Notes: generated by a model from the letters alone, not told the origin. A stretch of DNA of 64,000 nucleotides from Mycobacterium saskatchewanense (GCF_010729105.1 NZ_AP022573.1:4774001-4838000), one strand, 5' to 3'. Positions 1 through 8,923 are shown, counted from the stretch's first letter. Made by a program: numbers and translations.

Positions 1-1
1 G

Positions 2-982
2 GCCGCGAAGGCGCCCGGTGCGGCCGGCTACTGGCCGGCGACCGCGGTGGCCAACTACGCCCTCGCGGGGGAGGCGGTGATCGACGTCGCCACCGCCGCG
101 ACCGCGTTCCCGCTCTTCGACGGGACCGCCTGGAGCGAGGCGGCGTGCGGCGACTGCGGCGCGTCCGCCGACCGGATGCCCCGGGTGCAGAACATCGGGG
201 CGGCGGTGGGGCCGGTGCACGCCACCGGCGCCGTGCTCGCCACGGGCGCCATCGACGCCCTGTGCGAGCAGATCGTGGCCGGTGCCGACCGCGACGGCGA
301 CGTGCTGGTGCTGTGCGGCACCACGCTCATCGTGTGGACGACCATCGGCGAGGCGCGGCAGGTGCCCGGCCTGTGGACCATTCCGCACACCGCGCCTGGC
401 AAGAGCCAGATCGGCGGCGCGAGCAACGCGGGCGGGCTCTTCCTGGGTTGGGTCGATCGGGTCGTGGCGGCGGCCGACCCGGTGGTGGTCGAACCCGGCG
501 GCGTCCCGGTGTGGTCGCCCTACCTGCGCGGTGAGCGCACCCCGTTCCACGACCCGGATCGCCGCGGCGTGCTGGATGCCCTGGATCTCACCCAGGACGC
601 CGCCGCGGTGCGCAGGGCGGCCTACGAGGCCTCGGGCTTCGTCGTCCGCCAGATCATCGAGCTGAGCGGGGCCCCGGCGTCGCGGATCGTCGCCGCCGGC
701 GGCGGCACGCGAGTCGCGCCGTGGATGCAGGCCATCGCCGATGCCACCGGGCGGCCGGTGGAGGTATCGGCGGTACCGGAGGGGGCGGCGCTCGGCGCGG
801 CGTTCCTCGCCCGCATCGCGGTCGGCCTGGAGACGACGATCGCCGACGCCGGCCGCTGGGCGCGCACCGAGCGCATCGTCGAGCCGGATCCCGCGTGGGC
901 GGCCGCGGTCGAGGACCGCTACCGCAGGTTCCTGGAATTGGGGGGCCGAAGATCTAGCGCGATACCTCCGGCGGCGCTCTAG
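2..982 (+). CDS. xylB: FGGY-family carbohydrate kinase (xylulokinase-like), 3' part
   Basis: The reading frame is already open at the window edge, so the 5' part of the gene lies outside. About 326 residues remain. They carry features of the FGGY sugar-kinase C-terminal half: a hinge-type ATP-binding stretch (VLVLCGTTLIVW), the SPYLRGERTP segment and the AAGGGTRVAPWMQAIAD adenosine-binding motif. The family phosphorylates a pentulose such as D-xylulose with ATP in the cytoplasm. Position immediately before an acetyltransferase, a methyltransferase and secY matches M. tuberculosis Rv0729 (xylB). The substrate is inferred from the family and synteny and cannot be settled here. The acetyltransferase gene starts 9 bp after the stop. 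Confidence 0.8.
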   Translation, partial: AAKAPGAAGYWPATAVANYALAGEAVIDVATAATAFPLFDGTAWSEAACGDCGASADRMPRVQNIGAAVGPVHATGAVLATGAIDALCEQIVAGADRDGDVLVLCGTTLIVWTTIGEARQVPGLWTIPHTAPGKSQIGGASNAGGLFLGWVDRVVAAADPVVVEPGGVPVWSPYLRGERTPFHDPDRRGVLDALDLTQDAAAVRRAAYEASGFVVRQIIELSGAPASRIVAAGGGTRVAPWMQAIADATGRPVEVSAVPEGAALGAAFLARIAVGLETTIADAGRWARTERIVEPDPAWAAAVEDRYRRFLELGGRRSSAIPPAAL

Positions 983-991
983 TCTGGTGCA

Positions 992-1657
992 ATGACCGAC
1001 CAAGATCGCAAGGCCGCCCGTCGCGAGATCGCCGACGCCCTGCTCAAAGCCCTGGAACGCCGGCACGAGATCGCCGACATCGTCGTGGAGTCGGACAATA
1101 AGGCGGCCGCGGTCGAAGCGATCGTCACGCTGCTCGACACGTCGCACGTGGCGGCCGAGGCGGTGATGGGCATGTCCTTCGACATGCTGACCAAAGATTC
1201 GCGGCGGAAGATCCTCGCCGAACTCGAAGACCTGAACAAGCAGTTGAGCTTCATGCTGGGGGAGCGCCCGGCCAGCTCGGGCGAAACCCTGGAGCTGCGG
1301 CCGTTCTCCGCCCAAGAGGACCGCGACATCTTCGCCGCCCGCACCGAGGAGATCAAGACGGCCGGCGACGGCTCGGGCGGTCCCGCCGGGAACCTCGACG
1401 ACGAGATCGGTGCGGCGCTGGCGCGCGTCGACGACGAGGAGGCCGCCTGGTTCGTCGCCATCGACTCGGGGCAGAAGGTCGGGATGGTGTTCGGCGAGCT
1501 GCTGAACGGCGAGGTCGACGTGCGCATCTGGATCCACCCCGAGCACCGCAAGCGGGGCTACGGCACCGCCGCGCTGCGCAAGTCGCGGTCCGAGATGGCG
1601 TGGTGCTTCCCCGCCGTGCCGATGGTGGTGCGGGCGCCCGCCGCCAATCCGGGTTAG
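992..1657 (+). CDS. GNAT-like acetyltransferase with GyrA-like N-terminal segment
   Basis: A 221-residue protein corresponding in position to M. tuberculosis Rv0730. The C-terminal half (about residues 95-205) is GNAT-like: an acidic strand, then VRIWIHPEHRKRGYGTAAL, whose RKRGYGTA is the acetyl-CoA pyrophosphate loop. The N-terminal 90 residues resemble the GyrA tail after the tower domain: a LLKALERRHEIADIV helix, a LLDTSHVAAEAVMGM element and a coiled-coil-like KILAELEDLNKQLSFML. GyrA has LVKALDALDEVIALI, LLDIDEIQAQAILDM and RIIDDLAKIEAEIADLE at equivalent places. No gyrase catalytic residues are present. Target and function are unknown. The stop codon lies inside the first unit of a 55-bp tandem repeat. 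Confidence 0.75.
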   Translation: MTDQDRKAARREIADALLKALERRHEIADIVVESDNKAAAVEAIVTLLDTSHVAAEAVMGMSFDMLTKDSRRKILAELEDLNKQLSFMLGERPASSGETLELRPFSAQEDRDIFAARTEEIKTAGDGSGGPAGNLDDEIGAALARVDDEEAAWFVAIDSGQKVGMVFGELLNGEVDVRIWIHPEHRKRGYGTAALRKSRSEMAWCFPAVPMVVRAPAANPG

Positions 1658-1788
1658 CGGCGATCGCTAGCGCGGCGTAGCCGGGCGCGGCGGGTCGCCG
1701 CCACGTGGTTAGCGGCGATCGCTAGCGCGGCGTGGCCGGGCGCGGCGGGTCGCCGCCACGTGGTTAGCGGCGATCGCTAGCGCAGCGT
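1652..1788. repeat. 55-bp tandem repeat between convergent genes
   Basis: Units begin at 1652, 1707 and 1762, exactly 55 bp apart; the third is partial (about 27 bp). Units 1 and 2 differ at one base seen by eye. Each unit carries GGTTAGCGGCGATCGCTAG, containing the acetyltransferase stop on the top strand and the methyltransferase stop on the bottom strand. Each full unit also holds a GCGGCG-GGT-CGCCGC inverted repeat (first copy 1687-1701). The repeat therefore duplicates the junction of two convergent genes and a possible bidirectional hairpin. Confidence 0.85.
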
Positions 1789-2682
1789 CGCGGTGACGGC
1801 GATGATGTTCCGCAGCTGGGATTCCTCGTCGTCGGGGAACACCAGGCCGTAGTCGGCGAACAACTCGCGCCGTGGCCGGGTGGTCACCTGCCAGCCCTGA
1901 GCGGTCAGGTAGTCCACGACGCTGTTGCGCTCGCCGTCGAAGAACAACCCCGACAAGTCGATATCGCAGCCCAGGTTGGCCCATCGCTCGTTGAACTGCC
2001 GCGCGCGCTCGGACATGCTCCGGCCGGAATCCCCGTGGTATTCGGTGGCGAGCCTGCTGCCGGGCGCGCTGAGCTCGGTGATTTTGTCGAACAGCCGGTC
2101 CTGGGCCTCGGGCGGAAGGTACATCAGCAGGCCCTCGGCGCTCCAGGACGTGGGCCGCGCGGTGTCAAAGCCGCTGGCGCGCAACGCGTGTGGCCAGTCG
2201 TCGCGCAGGTCGACGCTGACGGTGCGACGGTCGACGGCCGGGGCGGCGCCCAGGTTCTCCATGGCGGTCGTCTTGAACTCGACAACCTTGGGCTGGTCGA
2301 CCTCGTAGACCACGCTCGCGGGCGGCCAGGCCAGCCGGTAGGCGCGGGCGTCGAGGCCCGCGGCAAGGATGACCGATTGGCGGATGCCGTCGCGGGCGGC
2401 GTTGAGGAAGAAGTCGTCGAAGAACCGGGTCCGTACGGCGATCGAGTCGGTCTCGAGCCGCAGGTCCCGCTCGCCGCCGTCCGCTTCCTCCGACGTCACC
2501 TCGCCGTCGACCAGGCGGCGGAAGAAGTCCAGGCCGACCGCCCGCACGAGCGGGGCCGCGAACGGGTCGTCGATGATCGGGTTGGTCCCCCCGCTGGCCA
2601 CGGCGCGAGCGGCGGCGACCATCGTGGCCGTGGCGCCGACGCTGGAGGCCAGGTCCCAGGTGTCTTGCTCTGTGCGCGTCAT
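1777..2682 (-). CDS. SAM-dependent methyltransferase, TIGR00027 family
   Basis: A 301-residue protein of the mycobacterial family of putative S-adenosylmethionine-dependent methyltransferases, syntenic with Rv0731c. Visible family signatures are the opening TEQDTWDLASSVGATATMVA, the DPFAAPLVRAVG segment, the SAM-binding VILAAGLDARAYRLAWP and the acidic VYEVDQPKVVEFK that follows. Substrate is not known for the family. The ATG at 2682 fits the family N-terminus. A second family member is at 59641-60561. The gene is convergent with the acetyltransferase and divergent from secY, so 2683-2902 holds promoters for both directions; no clear boxes were identified there. Confidence 0.88.
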   Translation of the reverse strand: MTRTEQDTWDLASSVGATATMVAAARAVASGGTNPIIDDPFAAPLVRAVGLDFFRRLVDGEVTSEEADGGERDLRLETDSIAVRTRFFDDFFLNAARDGIRQSVILAAGLDARAYRLAWPPASVVYEVDQPKVVEFKTTAMENLGAAPAVDRRTVSVDLRDDWPHALRASGFDTARPTSWSAEGLLMYLPPEAQDRLFDKITELSAPGSRLATEYHGDSGRSMSERARQFNERWANLGCDIDLSGLFFDGERNSVVDYLTAQGWQVTTRPRRELFADYGLVFPDDEESQLRNIIAVTATLR

Positions 2683-2902
2683 GCTGCTCCTATTTACTTA
2701 GCAAATGCAACGAGCCAACAGAACTCTACGCCGCGTTGCGGCCCGTCGCCGCGACCAGATTTAAAGGCTCTCTAAGGCCCTTGGCCCGACCTGCGCCAAC
2801 CAGCTGTTAGTCTCGTACACGGTTTGACGCGCGACGCCGTACGTCCTGGCCTGCGGGTGGGCGCGTGATGCAGGACTGACCCCCGCTGCGCAGGAGGATA
2901 GA

Positions 2903-4228
2903 GTGCTTTCGGCTTTCATCTCGTCGCTGCGGACAGTCGACCTGAGACGGAAGATCCTTTTCACCCTCGGCATCATCCTTCTCTACCGGGTCGGCGCCGC
3001 GCTTCCGTCTCCAGGTGTGAACTACCCGAACGTCCAGCAGTGCATCAAGGAGGCCAGCAGCGGCGCTGCCGGGCAGATCTACTCGCTGATCAACCTGTTT
3101 TCCGGGGGCGCCCTGCTCAAGCTGACCGTGTTTGCGGTCGGGGTGATGCCCTACATCACCGCCAGCATCATTACCCAGCTGCTCACCGTGGTGATCCCGC
3201 GGTTCGAGGAACTGCGCAAGGAAGGCCAGTCCGGCCAGGCCAAGATGACGCAATACACGCGTTACCTGGCCGTCGCGCTGGCGATCCTGCAGGCGACCAG
3301 CATCGTGGCCCTGGCGGCGAACGGCGGGCTGCTGCAAGGCTGCTCGCTGGACATCATCGCCGACCAGAGCATCTTCACGCTGGTGGTCATCGTGCTGGTG
3401 ATGACCGCCGGCGCGGCGCTGGTGATGTGGATGGGCGAGCTCATCACCGAGCGCGGCATCGGCAACGGCATGTCTCTGCTGATCTTCGTCGGCATCGCCG
3501 CGCGCATCCCCGGGGAAGGCAAGACCATCCTGGACAGCCGGGGCGGTGCCATCTTCGCGGCGGTCTGCGTCGCCGCGCTGGCCATCATCGTCGGCGTGGT
3601 GTTCGTCGAGCAGGGCCAGCGCCGGATCCCCGTGCAGTACGCCAAGCGCATGGTCGGCCGCCGCATGTACGGCGGCACCTCGACATACCTGCCGCTCAAG
3701 GTCAACCAGGCCGGCGTCATCCCGGTGATCTTCGCGTCGTCGCTCATCTACATCCCGCACCTGATCACCCAGCTGGTGCGCAGCGGCAGCGGCGGGGTGG
3801 GCAACAGCTGGTGGGACAAGTTCGTCGGCACCTACCTGTCCGACCCGAGCGACCCTGTCTATATCGGCATCTACTTCGGCCTCATCATCTTCTTCACGTA
3901 CTTCTACGTGTCGGTGACGTTCAACCCCGACGAGCGCGCCGACGAGATGAAAAAGTTCGGCGGCTTCATCCCGGGCATCCGACCGGGCAAGCCCACCGCC
4001 GACTACCTGCGCTATGTGCTCAGCCGGATCACTCTGCCGGGCTCGATCTACCTCGGTGCCATCGCCGTGTTGCCGAACATGTTCCTTCAGATCGGCAATG
4101 GCGGAGCGGTGCAGAACTTGCCGTTCGGCGGCACCGCGGTTTTGATCATGATTGGCGTCGGTTTGGATACGGTCAAACAGATCGAGAGTCAGCTCATGCA
4201 GCGCAACTATGAAGGGTTCCTGAAGTGA
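2903..4228 (+). CDS. secY: Preprotein translocase subunit SecY
   Basis: The 441-residue channel subunit of the Sec translocon in the inner membrane. Ten hydrophobic segments are apparent, beginning with [19 protein letters not shown]. The typical cytoplasmic loop [16 protein letters not shown] is present (about residues 240-255), as is the [20 protein letters not shown] region. The length equals M. tuberculosis SecY (Rv0732). The start is a GTG at 2903 preceded by AGGAGG (2892-2897). Its stop overlaps the adk start by 4 nt (GTGA), indicating translational coupling. This is the last ribosomal-spc-operon-type gene on this side; rplO and rpmD would be expected further upstream in other mycobacteria, but a methyltransferase gene intervenes here. 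Confidence 0.98.
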   Translation: MLSAFISSLRTVDLRRKILFTLGIILLYRVGAALPSPGVNYPNVQQCIKEASSGAAGQIYSLINLFSGGALLKLTVFAVGVMPYITASIITQLLTVVIPRFEELRKEGQSGQAKMTQYTRYLAVALAILQATSIVALAANGGLLQGCSLDIIADQSIFTLVVIVLVMTAGAALVMWMGELITERGIGNGMSLLIFVGIAARIPGEGKTILDSRGGAIFAAVCVAALAIIVGVVFVEQGQRRIPVQYAKRMVGRRMYGGTSTYLPLKVNQAGVIPVIFASSLIYIPHLITQLVRSGSGGVGNSWWDKFVGTYLSDPSDPVYIGIYFGLIIFFTYFYVSVTFNPDERADEMKKFGGFIPGIRPGKPTADYLRYVLSRITLPGSIYLGAIAVLPNMFLQIGNGGAVQNLPFGGTAVLIMIGVGLDTVKQIESQLMQRNYEGFLK

Positions 4229-4770
4229 GAGTCGTTTTGCTGGGACCGCCCGGGGCGGGCAAGGGAACGCAGGCCCAGAAGCTCTCCGAGAAGCTCGGGA
4301 TCCCGCAGATCTCCACGGGTGAACTGTTCCGCAGCAACATCGAGAACGGAACCAAACTCGGCCTGGAGGCCAAGCGTTACCTGGACGCCGGGGACCTGGT
4401 CCCCTCCGACCTGACCAACCAGCTCGTCGAGGACCGGCTGAGTGACCCCGACGCCGCGAACGGCTTCATCCTGGACGGGTATCCACGCTCGCTCGAGCAG
4501 GCCAAGGCGCTGCACGAGATGCTCGAACGCCGGGGCACCGACATCGACGCGGTGCTGGAATTCCGCGTCTCGGAGGACGAGTTGCTGCAGCGGCTCAAGG
4601 GCCGCGGCCGCGCCGACGACACGGACGACATCATCCTCAACCGGATGAGGGTGTACCGCGACGAGACGGCCCCGCTGCTGGAGTACTACAGCGACGAGTT
4701 GAAGACCGTCGACGCCGTCGGCAGCTTGGATGAGGTTTTCGCCCGCGCGCTTCGGGCGCTGGGCAAGTAA
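4225..4770 (+). CDS. adk: Adenylate kinase
   Basis: A 181-residue short-form adenylate kinase (ATP + AMP to 2 ADP), cytoplasmic. The P-loop [10 protein letters not shown] lies at residues 7-16. The AMP-binding ISTGELFR and the GYPRSLEQA motif are intact, and the LID is the short type without zinc cysteines ([10 protein letters not shown]). The length equals that of M. tuberculosis Adk (Rv0733). The GTG start overlaps the secY stop, and map follows 2 bp after the stop, so secY-adk-map is a compact operon. Confidence 0.98.
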   Translation: MRVVLLGPPGAGKGTQAQKLSEKLGIPQISTGELFRSNIENGTKLGLEAKRYLDAGDLVPSDLTNQLVEDRLSDPDAANGFILDGYPRSLEQAKALHEMLERRGTDIDAVLEFRVSEDELLQRLKGRGRADDTDDIILNRMRVYRDETAPLLEYYSDELKTVDAVGSLDEVFARALRALGK

Positions 4771-4772
4771 CC

Positions 4773-5573
4773 GTGAAGACGCTGGGCCGCCTGCGCAGCC
4801 GCAGGGTCGTGCCGCAGCGCAGCCCCGCGGAACTCGACGCGATGGCGGCGGCGGGTGCTGTGGTGGCCGCCGCGCTGCGCGCCGTCCGGGCCGCCGCGGT
4901 CGCCGGCGCGTCGACGCTCAGCCTCGACGAGATCGCCGAATCCGTGATCCGCGAGGCCGGCGCCATCCCGTCGTTCCTGGGTTACCACGGTTACCCGGCG
5001 TCGATCTGCGCGTCGGTCAACGACCGGGTGGTCCACGGCATCCCGTCCGCCGCGGAGATCCTGGTGCCCGGAGACCTGGTGTCCATCGACTGCGGCGCGG
5101 TGCTCGACGGCTGGCACGGGGACGCGGCGATCACGTTCGGGGTCGGGACGCTCAATCCGGCCGACGAGGCGCTCAGCGATGCGACCAGGGCGTCGCTGGA
5201 GGCCGGGATCGCGGCGATGGTCGCCGGCAACCGGCTGACCGATGTGGCGCACGCCATCGAGCTGGGCACGCGTGCCGCCGAGGCCCGCTACGGGCGCGCG
5301 TTCGGCATCGTGGAGGGCTACGGCGGCCACGGCATCGGCCGGCACATGCACATGGATCCGTTCCTGCCCAACGAGGGCTCGCCGGGGCGCGGCCCGACTC
5401 TGGCGCCGGGCTCCGTGCTGGCCATCGAACCGATGCTGACCCTGGGTACCGGCAAAACGGTGGTGCAGGACGACGAGTGGACGGTCACCACCGCCGACGG
5501 ATCCCGTGCCGCACACTGGGAGCACACGGTGGCTGTCACCGACGCGGGTCCGCGCATACTGACGCTGGGTTAG
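4773..5573 (+). CDS. map: Methionine aminopeptidase, type I
   Basis: A 266-residue metalloprotease that removes the initiator methionine from nascent proteins. It has the pita-bread-fold metal ligands of the family: D in [16 protein letters not shown] (two aspartates), H in [13 protein letters not shown] in AIEPMLTLG and E in WEHTVAV near the C-terminus. [20 protein letters not shown] is the substrate-pocket strand. The N-terminus is short and lacks an SH3-binding extension, matching Rv0734 (mapA), which has the same length. Start is a GTG 2 bp after adk. In many bacteria infA follows map; here sigL follows, and infA lies 24 kb away. Confidence 0.97.
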   Translation: MKTLGRLRSRRVVPQRSPAELDAMAAAGAVVAAALRAVRAAAVAGASTLSLDEIAESVIREAGAIPSFLGYHGYPASICASVNDRVVHGIPSAAEILVPGDLVSIDCGAVLDGWHGDAAITFGVGTLNPADEALSDATRASLEAGIAAMVAGNRLTDVAHAIELGTRAAEARYGRAFGIVEGYGGHGIGRHMHMDPFLPNEGSPGRGPTLAPGSVLAIEPMLTLGTGKTVVQDDEWTVTTADGSRAAHWEHTVAVTDAGPRILTLG

Positions 5574-5579
5574 GCTCAC

Positions 5580-5607
5580 TGAACTAAACACCAAGTCCGC
5601 TCGTATC
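5580..5607 (+). promoter_or_regulatory. Candidate SigL-type autoregulated promoter of sigL
   Basis: TGAACT at 5580-5585 and CGTATC at 5602-5607 are separated by 16 bp and lie 19 bp before the sigL start. This resembles the TGAACC / CGT-type promoter reported for SigL upstream of its own gene in M. tuberculosis. The match is by eye only. Confidence 0.5.
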
Positions 5608-5626
5608 TGTAGGCGGAGGTGATCGA

Positions 5627-6172
5627 GTGGCTCGTGTGACCGGCACTTGGAAAGCGTCCGGAGCTGCCGAAGCCGCTCTGATGAAGGCGCTCTACGATGA
5701 GCACGCGGCGGTCCTGTGGCGTTATGCGCTGCGGCTGACCGGGGACGCGAGCCAGGCGGAAGACGTCGTCCAGGAGACGTTGTTGCGGGCGTGGCAGCAT
5801 CCGGAGGTCATCGGCGACACGGAGCGGTCGGCGCGGGCCTGGTTGTTCACCGTAGCCCGGAACCTGATCATCGACGACCGGCGCAGCGCGCGCTACCGCA
5901 ACGTCGTCGGTTCGACGGACGAAGCGGGTACCCCGGAGCAGTCGACGCCGGACGAAGTGAACGCGGCGCTGGACCGGCTACTGATCGCCGACGCGATGGC
6001 CCAGCTCTCGAGCGAGCACCGGGCCGTCATCGAACGGTCGTATTACCGGGGGTGGACCACCGCGCAGATCGCCGCCGACCTCGGGATCGCCGAAGGGACA
6101 GTGAAGTCGCGACTACACTATGCCGTACGGGCGTTGCGGCTCACTCTCCAGGAACTTGGAGTCACACGATGA
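5627..6172 (+). CDS. sigL: ECF RNA polymerase sigma factor SigL
   Basis: A 181-residue two-domain sigma factor. Region 2 includes LYDEHAAVLWRYALRLTGD and QAEDVVQETLLRAWQ (about residues 23-60). Region 4 includes LSSEHRAVIERSYYRGWTTAQIAADLGI and VKSRLHYAVRALR (about 125-172), with the recognition helix-turn-helix. Size and position after map match M. tuberculosis SigL (Rv0735), which controls genes for envelope and polyketide functions. Start is a GTG after GGAGGTGATC. The gene for its zinc anti-sigma factor RslA follows, and a candidate SigL-type promoter is upstream, suggesting autoregulation. Confidence 0.93.
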   Translation: MARVTGTWKASGAAEAALMKALYDEHAAVLWRYALRLTGDASQAEDVVQETLLRAWQHPEVIGDTERSARAWLFTVARNLIIDDRRSARYRNVVGSTDEAGTPEQSTPDEVNAALDRLLIADAMAQLSSEHRAVIERSYYRGWTTAQIAADLGIAEGTVKSRLHYAVRALRLTLQELGVTR

Positions 6173-6213
6173 CGTGCTCTCAGATGCTTGAAGGGTGACA
6201 GGAGATGGACAAC

Positions 6214-6942
6214 ATGAGGACGCCGGTAGAAGGCCAGGTCGGGGGCGGCGGCCCGCCACGCGACCGGTACGCGATGTGGGATGCCGCATACGTGCTTGGG
6301 TCGCTGTCGCCGGGCGACCGCCGCGAATTCGAAGATCACATGGGCTACTGCCCGGCCTGCCGGGAGGCCGTCGCCGACCTGAGCGGTGTGCCGGCCCTGC
6401 TCTCGCAGCTGAGCCGCTACGACGTGGCGGCCATGGACCAGCCGGTTGCCGTCCCGTCGACTCCGGAACTGTCGCCCGAGCTGCTGCCGTCGCTGTTGGC
6501 GACGGTCCGCTGGCGCCGGCGCCGCACGCGCGTCGCGACCTGGATGGCCGCGGCGGCCGTGCTGCTGGGTGTCGGCGTGTTCGTCGGCGTCGAGCAGTTC
6601 TCGACCCAGCCCGCCGCGCCGCAGGTGGCTGCATCCTCGGAGCAGATGGCGCAGGTCGGTACCACCCTGCTGACGTCGACCGTGCAGCTGAACCGCCAGC
6701 ACTGGGGCACGGCGATCAACCTGAACTGTGTCTGCCTGGCCCCGCTGACCGCGCACCACGACACCCTGGCGATGGTGGTCGTGGGCCGGGACGGCAGCCA
6801 GACCAGGCTGGCGACCTGGGTGGCCGTGCCCGGCCACACCGCGACCCCCGCGGCCAGCATCTCGACGCCGGTCGACCAGATCGCCGCCGTGCAGGTGGTG
6901 TCCGCCGACAACGGTCAGGTGTTGCTGCAGCGTTCGCTGTAA
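6214..6942 (+). CDS. rslA: Zinc-containing anti-sigma factor RslA
   Basis: A membrane-anchored anti-sigma factor for SigL, about 242 residues. The cytoplasmic N-terminal domain carries the zinc anti-sigma motif H-x3-C-x2-C in HMGYCPACR. One transmembrane helix follows (VATWMAAAAVLLGVGVFVG, roughly residues 107-125), then an extracytoplasmic domain ending ISTPVDQIAAVQVVSADNG. The domain order and C-terminus match Rv0736. An in-frame ATG at 6205 lies only 1 nt after the GGAG at 6201-6204; the ATG at 6214 has a workable 9-nt spacing and is preferred. Release of SigL by zinc loss or thiol oxidation is known for the family. Confidence 0.9.
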   Translation: MRTPVEGQVGGGGPPRDRYAMWDAAYVLGSLSPGDRREFEDHMGYCPACREAVADLSGVPALLSQLSRYDVAAMDQPVAVPSTPELSPELLPSLLATVRWRRRRTRVATWMAAAAVLLGVGVFVGVEQFSTQPAAPQVAASSEQMAQVGTTLLTSTVQLNRQHWGTAINLNCVCLAPLTAHHDTLAMVVVGRDGSQTRLATWVAVPGHTATPAASISTPVDQIAAVQVVSADNGQVLLQRSL

Positions 6943-7231
6943 TCTCGACGCGCCGGTGAACTGAGGGGCTGGCGCGAGGCGCTCGAGGCGCCGTCAGAGC
7001 GTCACCGCGACACGTTCGATGGGTGCGGCAACCTGTTCGCGCCGGCATTCCCATCAACCCCGACCGTGCGATTCCGACGGCCAGGTCAAAGCAGGTGACG
7101 TGGTGATGATGGCCGCTTTTGCGCACGCCGGTGACTTCGCCGGCGCGTTGGCGGTCCGCTGGGGCGGGCGCGACTGATGTCGGCCGTGCTAGAGGCTCGC
7201 GCCGCCGCCGCGGAGATAGGCCGCACGCTAA
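6943..7231. other. Gene-free stretch after rslA
   Basis: No recognisable gene, RNA or strong terminator was found between rslA and the aminotransferase remnant. A weak GGCGC-TCGAG-GCGCC inverted repeat sits at 6978-6992. The upstream part of the aminotransferase may once have occupied some of this space, but no frame shows it clearly. Confidence 0.4.
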
Positions 7232-7468
7232 CGCATTCTGCGCATCACTGGTGAGCGGCAGTATCTGTCGCGCCGCCTGGCGGCGACGGGCGTATGCACC
7301 ACCGACGGGCACGCAAACTTCGTATACCCGCCGCCCGCCGGGCGGCCCTGGCGGGAGGTATTCGGCGACACCGGCCTCAAGGTCCGCCACTATCCCGATG
7401 GCGGTGCGCGGATCACCGTCGGGAGCCGCGCGTCGACTCGAGCGGTGCTGGCCGCGGCGGCAAAGTGA
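7232..7468 (+). pseudogene. C-terminal remnant of a HisC-like aminotransferase
   Basis: One frame reads ERQYLSRRLAATGV, then HANFVYPPPAGRPW, then GLKVRHYPDGGARITVG and a stop at 7466-7468. These are the C-terminal signatures of histidinol-phosphate/aromatic aminotransferases: the ER..L...L helix, the ANFV strand, and VR.Y..GG.RITVG with the substrate-binding arginine. The frame is closed by TAA at 7229-7231. No start codon, PLP lysine or N-terminal domain is visible upstream, so only about 78 codons survive. The remnant lies 43 bp before a MarR-type gene. Confidence 0.65.
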
Positions 7469-7511
7469 CGGGCCTGACTGAATCGCTGCCGTAAGTGCGG
7501 TATGAAGGGGC

Positions 7512-8018
7512 GTGGCCGTCTCACAACCTCGACAACGCGACCCGATCGCGCTCGCCCGCGCCAACTGGGAGCGCGCCGGCTGGGGCGACGTCGCGCAGGG
7601 CATGGTCGCGGTGACGTCCGTGATGCGGGCGCACCAGATCCTGCTCGCCCGGGTCGAATCCGCCTTGCGCCCTTATGATCTCAGCTTCTCCCGCTTCGAA
7701 CTACTGCGGCTGCTGGCATTCAGCCGAAGCGGCGCGCTGCCGATCACCAAGGCGTCCGACCGGCTGCAGGTGCACGTCACCAGCGTGACGCACGCGATCC
7801 GCCGGCTCGAGGCCGACGGGCTGGTAGAGCGCGTGCCCCACCCCACCGACGGCCGGACGACCCTGGTGCAGATCACCGACCTGGGGCGCTCCACCGTCGA
7901 GGACGCCACCGTCACGCTGAACGAGCAGGTGTTCGCCGACATCGGGATGTCCGACACGGAATCGCGGGCGCTGGTGTCCTCGGTGGAGACGTTGCGGCGC
8001 AACGCGGGCGACTTCTGA
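7512..8018 (+). CDS. MarR-family transcriptional regulator
   Basis: A 168-residue winged-helix regulator. The MarR DNA-binding core runs from about residue 45 to 120: LSFSRFELLRLLAFS, then ITKASDRLQVHVTSVTHAIRRLEADGLVERV, then the wing HPTDGRTTLVQITDLG. The position after rslA corresponds to Rv0737. Ligand and targets are unknown. Start is a GTG at 7512 with a weak AAGGGGC ribosome-binding region. It is convergent with the hydrolase gene, 3 bp separating the stops. Confidence 0.88.
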   Translation: MAVSQPRQRDPIALARANWERAGWGDVAQGMVAVTSVMRAHQILLARVESALRPYDLSFSRFELLRLLAFSRSGALPITKASDRLQVHVTSVTHAIRRLEADGLVERVPHPTDGRTTLVQITDLGRSTVEDATVTLNEQVFADIGMSDTESRALVSSVETLRRNAGDF

Positions 8019-8021
8019 GGT

Positions 8022-8891
8022 TCAGGCACGCCTTATCGCCGCGGCGACGGCCGGTGCGGCCTCGGATTGGGGGTAGTGACCGACACCGGGAAGCTCGGTG
8101 ACGGTGGCGTGCGGCAGGGCCTCGGTGGCCCGGTCGAGGACGTGCCGGCCCGACACCGGATCGTCGAGCCCCCACACCAGATGGAGGGGCCCGTCCCATT
8201 CGGCCAACGCCGCTTCCCACCGGCGGTGATGGATCGCCCGCTCGGCGTTGTACTTGATCAGCAGGTGCGCGAGCTTTTGACCGTTTTGTCGCGACACGCC
8301 CAGCCACAGGTCATCGAATTCGGTATCTGTGAGTTTCGATCCGCGCACCGCGTCGAGCCCGGACCGGACTTTCGCGGCGTCGACCCGGGCGGCCAGCAGC
8401 CTGCCGATGACCGGCACCAGCAGCAGCTTCTGCAGTCGGGTGGGGCGGTAGGCGCTGTAAACGATGCCGCAGTTCAAGACGATGAGGCGGTCGATGGCAA
8501 AACCCAGCCGTCCCCGATTTGCCCGGTCGACGAGTTCCTGACCGACGATTCCGCCATAGTCGTGGACCACCAAGCTCACCGTGCGCACGCCCAGGTGGGC
8601 GGCGAGATCCTCGACCACGTCGGCCGATTCGGCCACGGAGTACGCGTAGGGGTTGGGCTTGTCCGACGCGCCGTAGCCGAGAAAATCCACCGTGATGACG
8701 TCGTGGTCTCGAGCGAGATCACCGGCGACCGCGGCGTAGTCGTAGGACCAGGTCGGAAAGCCGTGCAGCAGCAGCACGGTCGGTCCCGCCCCGCGCCGCC
8801 GGTACGCGATGCGATGGCCCCGGCGACTGGTCAGCCTTTGGTTTTGCCCGATCCATCCGGCGGCCCGCGGAGTTTCGGCGTGGTCGATCAC
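8022..8891 (-). CDS. Alpha/beta hydrolase with Asp nucleophile (epoxide hydrolase/dehalogenase/MEST-like)
   Basis: A 289-residue alpha/beta hydrolase. Visible elements are HGFPTWSYDY (oxyanion loop, about residue 43), FLGYGASDKP, and the nucleophile elbow VVHDYGGIVGQEL with Asp at about 111. The H-D-x-G-G elbow is that of epoxide hydrolases, haloalkane dehalogenases and MEST-like proteins, not of serine esterases. The catalytic His is in GVGHYPQSEAA. The frame stays open upstream, but the GTG at 8891 has an AGGTGA ribosome-binding site and fits the family length. The divergent TetR gene probably regulates it. Substrate unknown. Confidence 0.82.
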   Translation of the reverse strand: MIDHAETPRAAGWIGQNQRLTSRRGHRIAYRRRGAGPTVLLLHGFPTWSYDYAAVAGDLARDHDVITVDFLGYGASDKPNPYAYSVAESADVVEDLAAHLGVRTVSLVVHDYGGIVGQELVDRANRGRLGFAIDRLIVLNCGIVYSAYRPTRLQKLLLVPVIGRLLAARVDAAKVRSGLDAVRGSKLTDTEFDDLWLGVSRQNGQKLAHLLIKYNAERAIHHRRWEAALAEWDGPLHLVWGLDDPVSGRHVLDRATEALPHATVTELPGVGHYPQSEAAPAVAAAIRRA

Positions 8892-8923
8892 GATGTCACC
8901 TCGGGGTGTGAGATTCGATGCAG

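Noticed and set aside
2807..3760. Long open frame antisense to secY
   Set aside because: High-G+C shadow frame. secY is certain on the other strand, and the antisense translation is His/Asp/Arg-rich with no domain.
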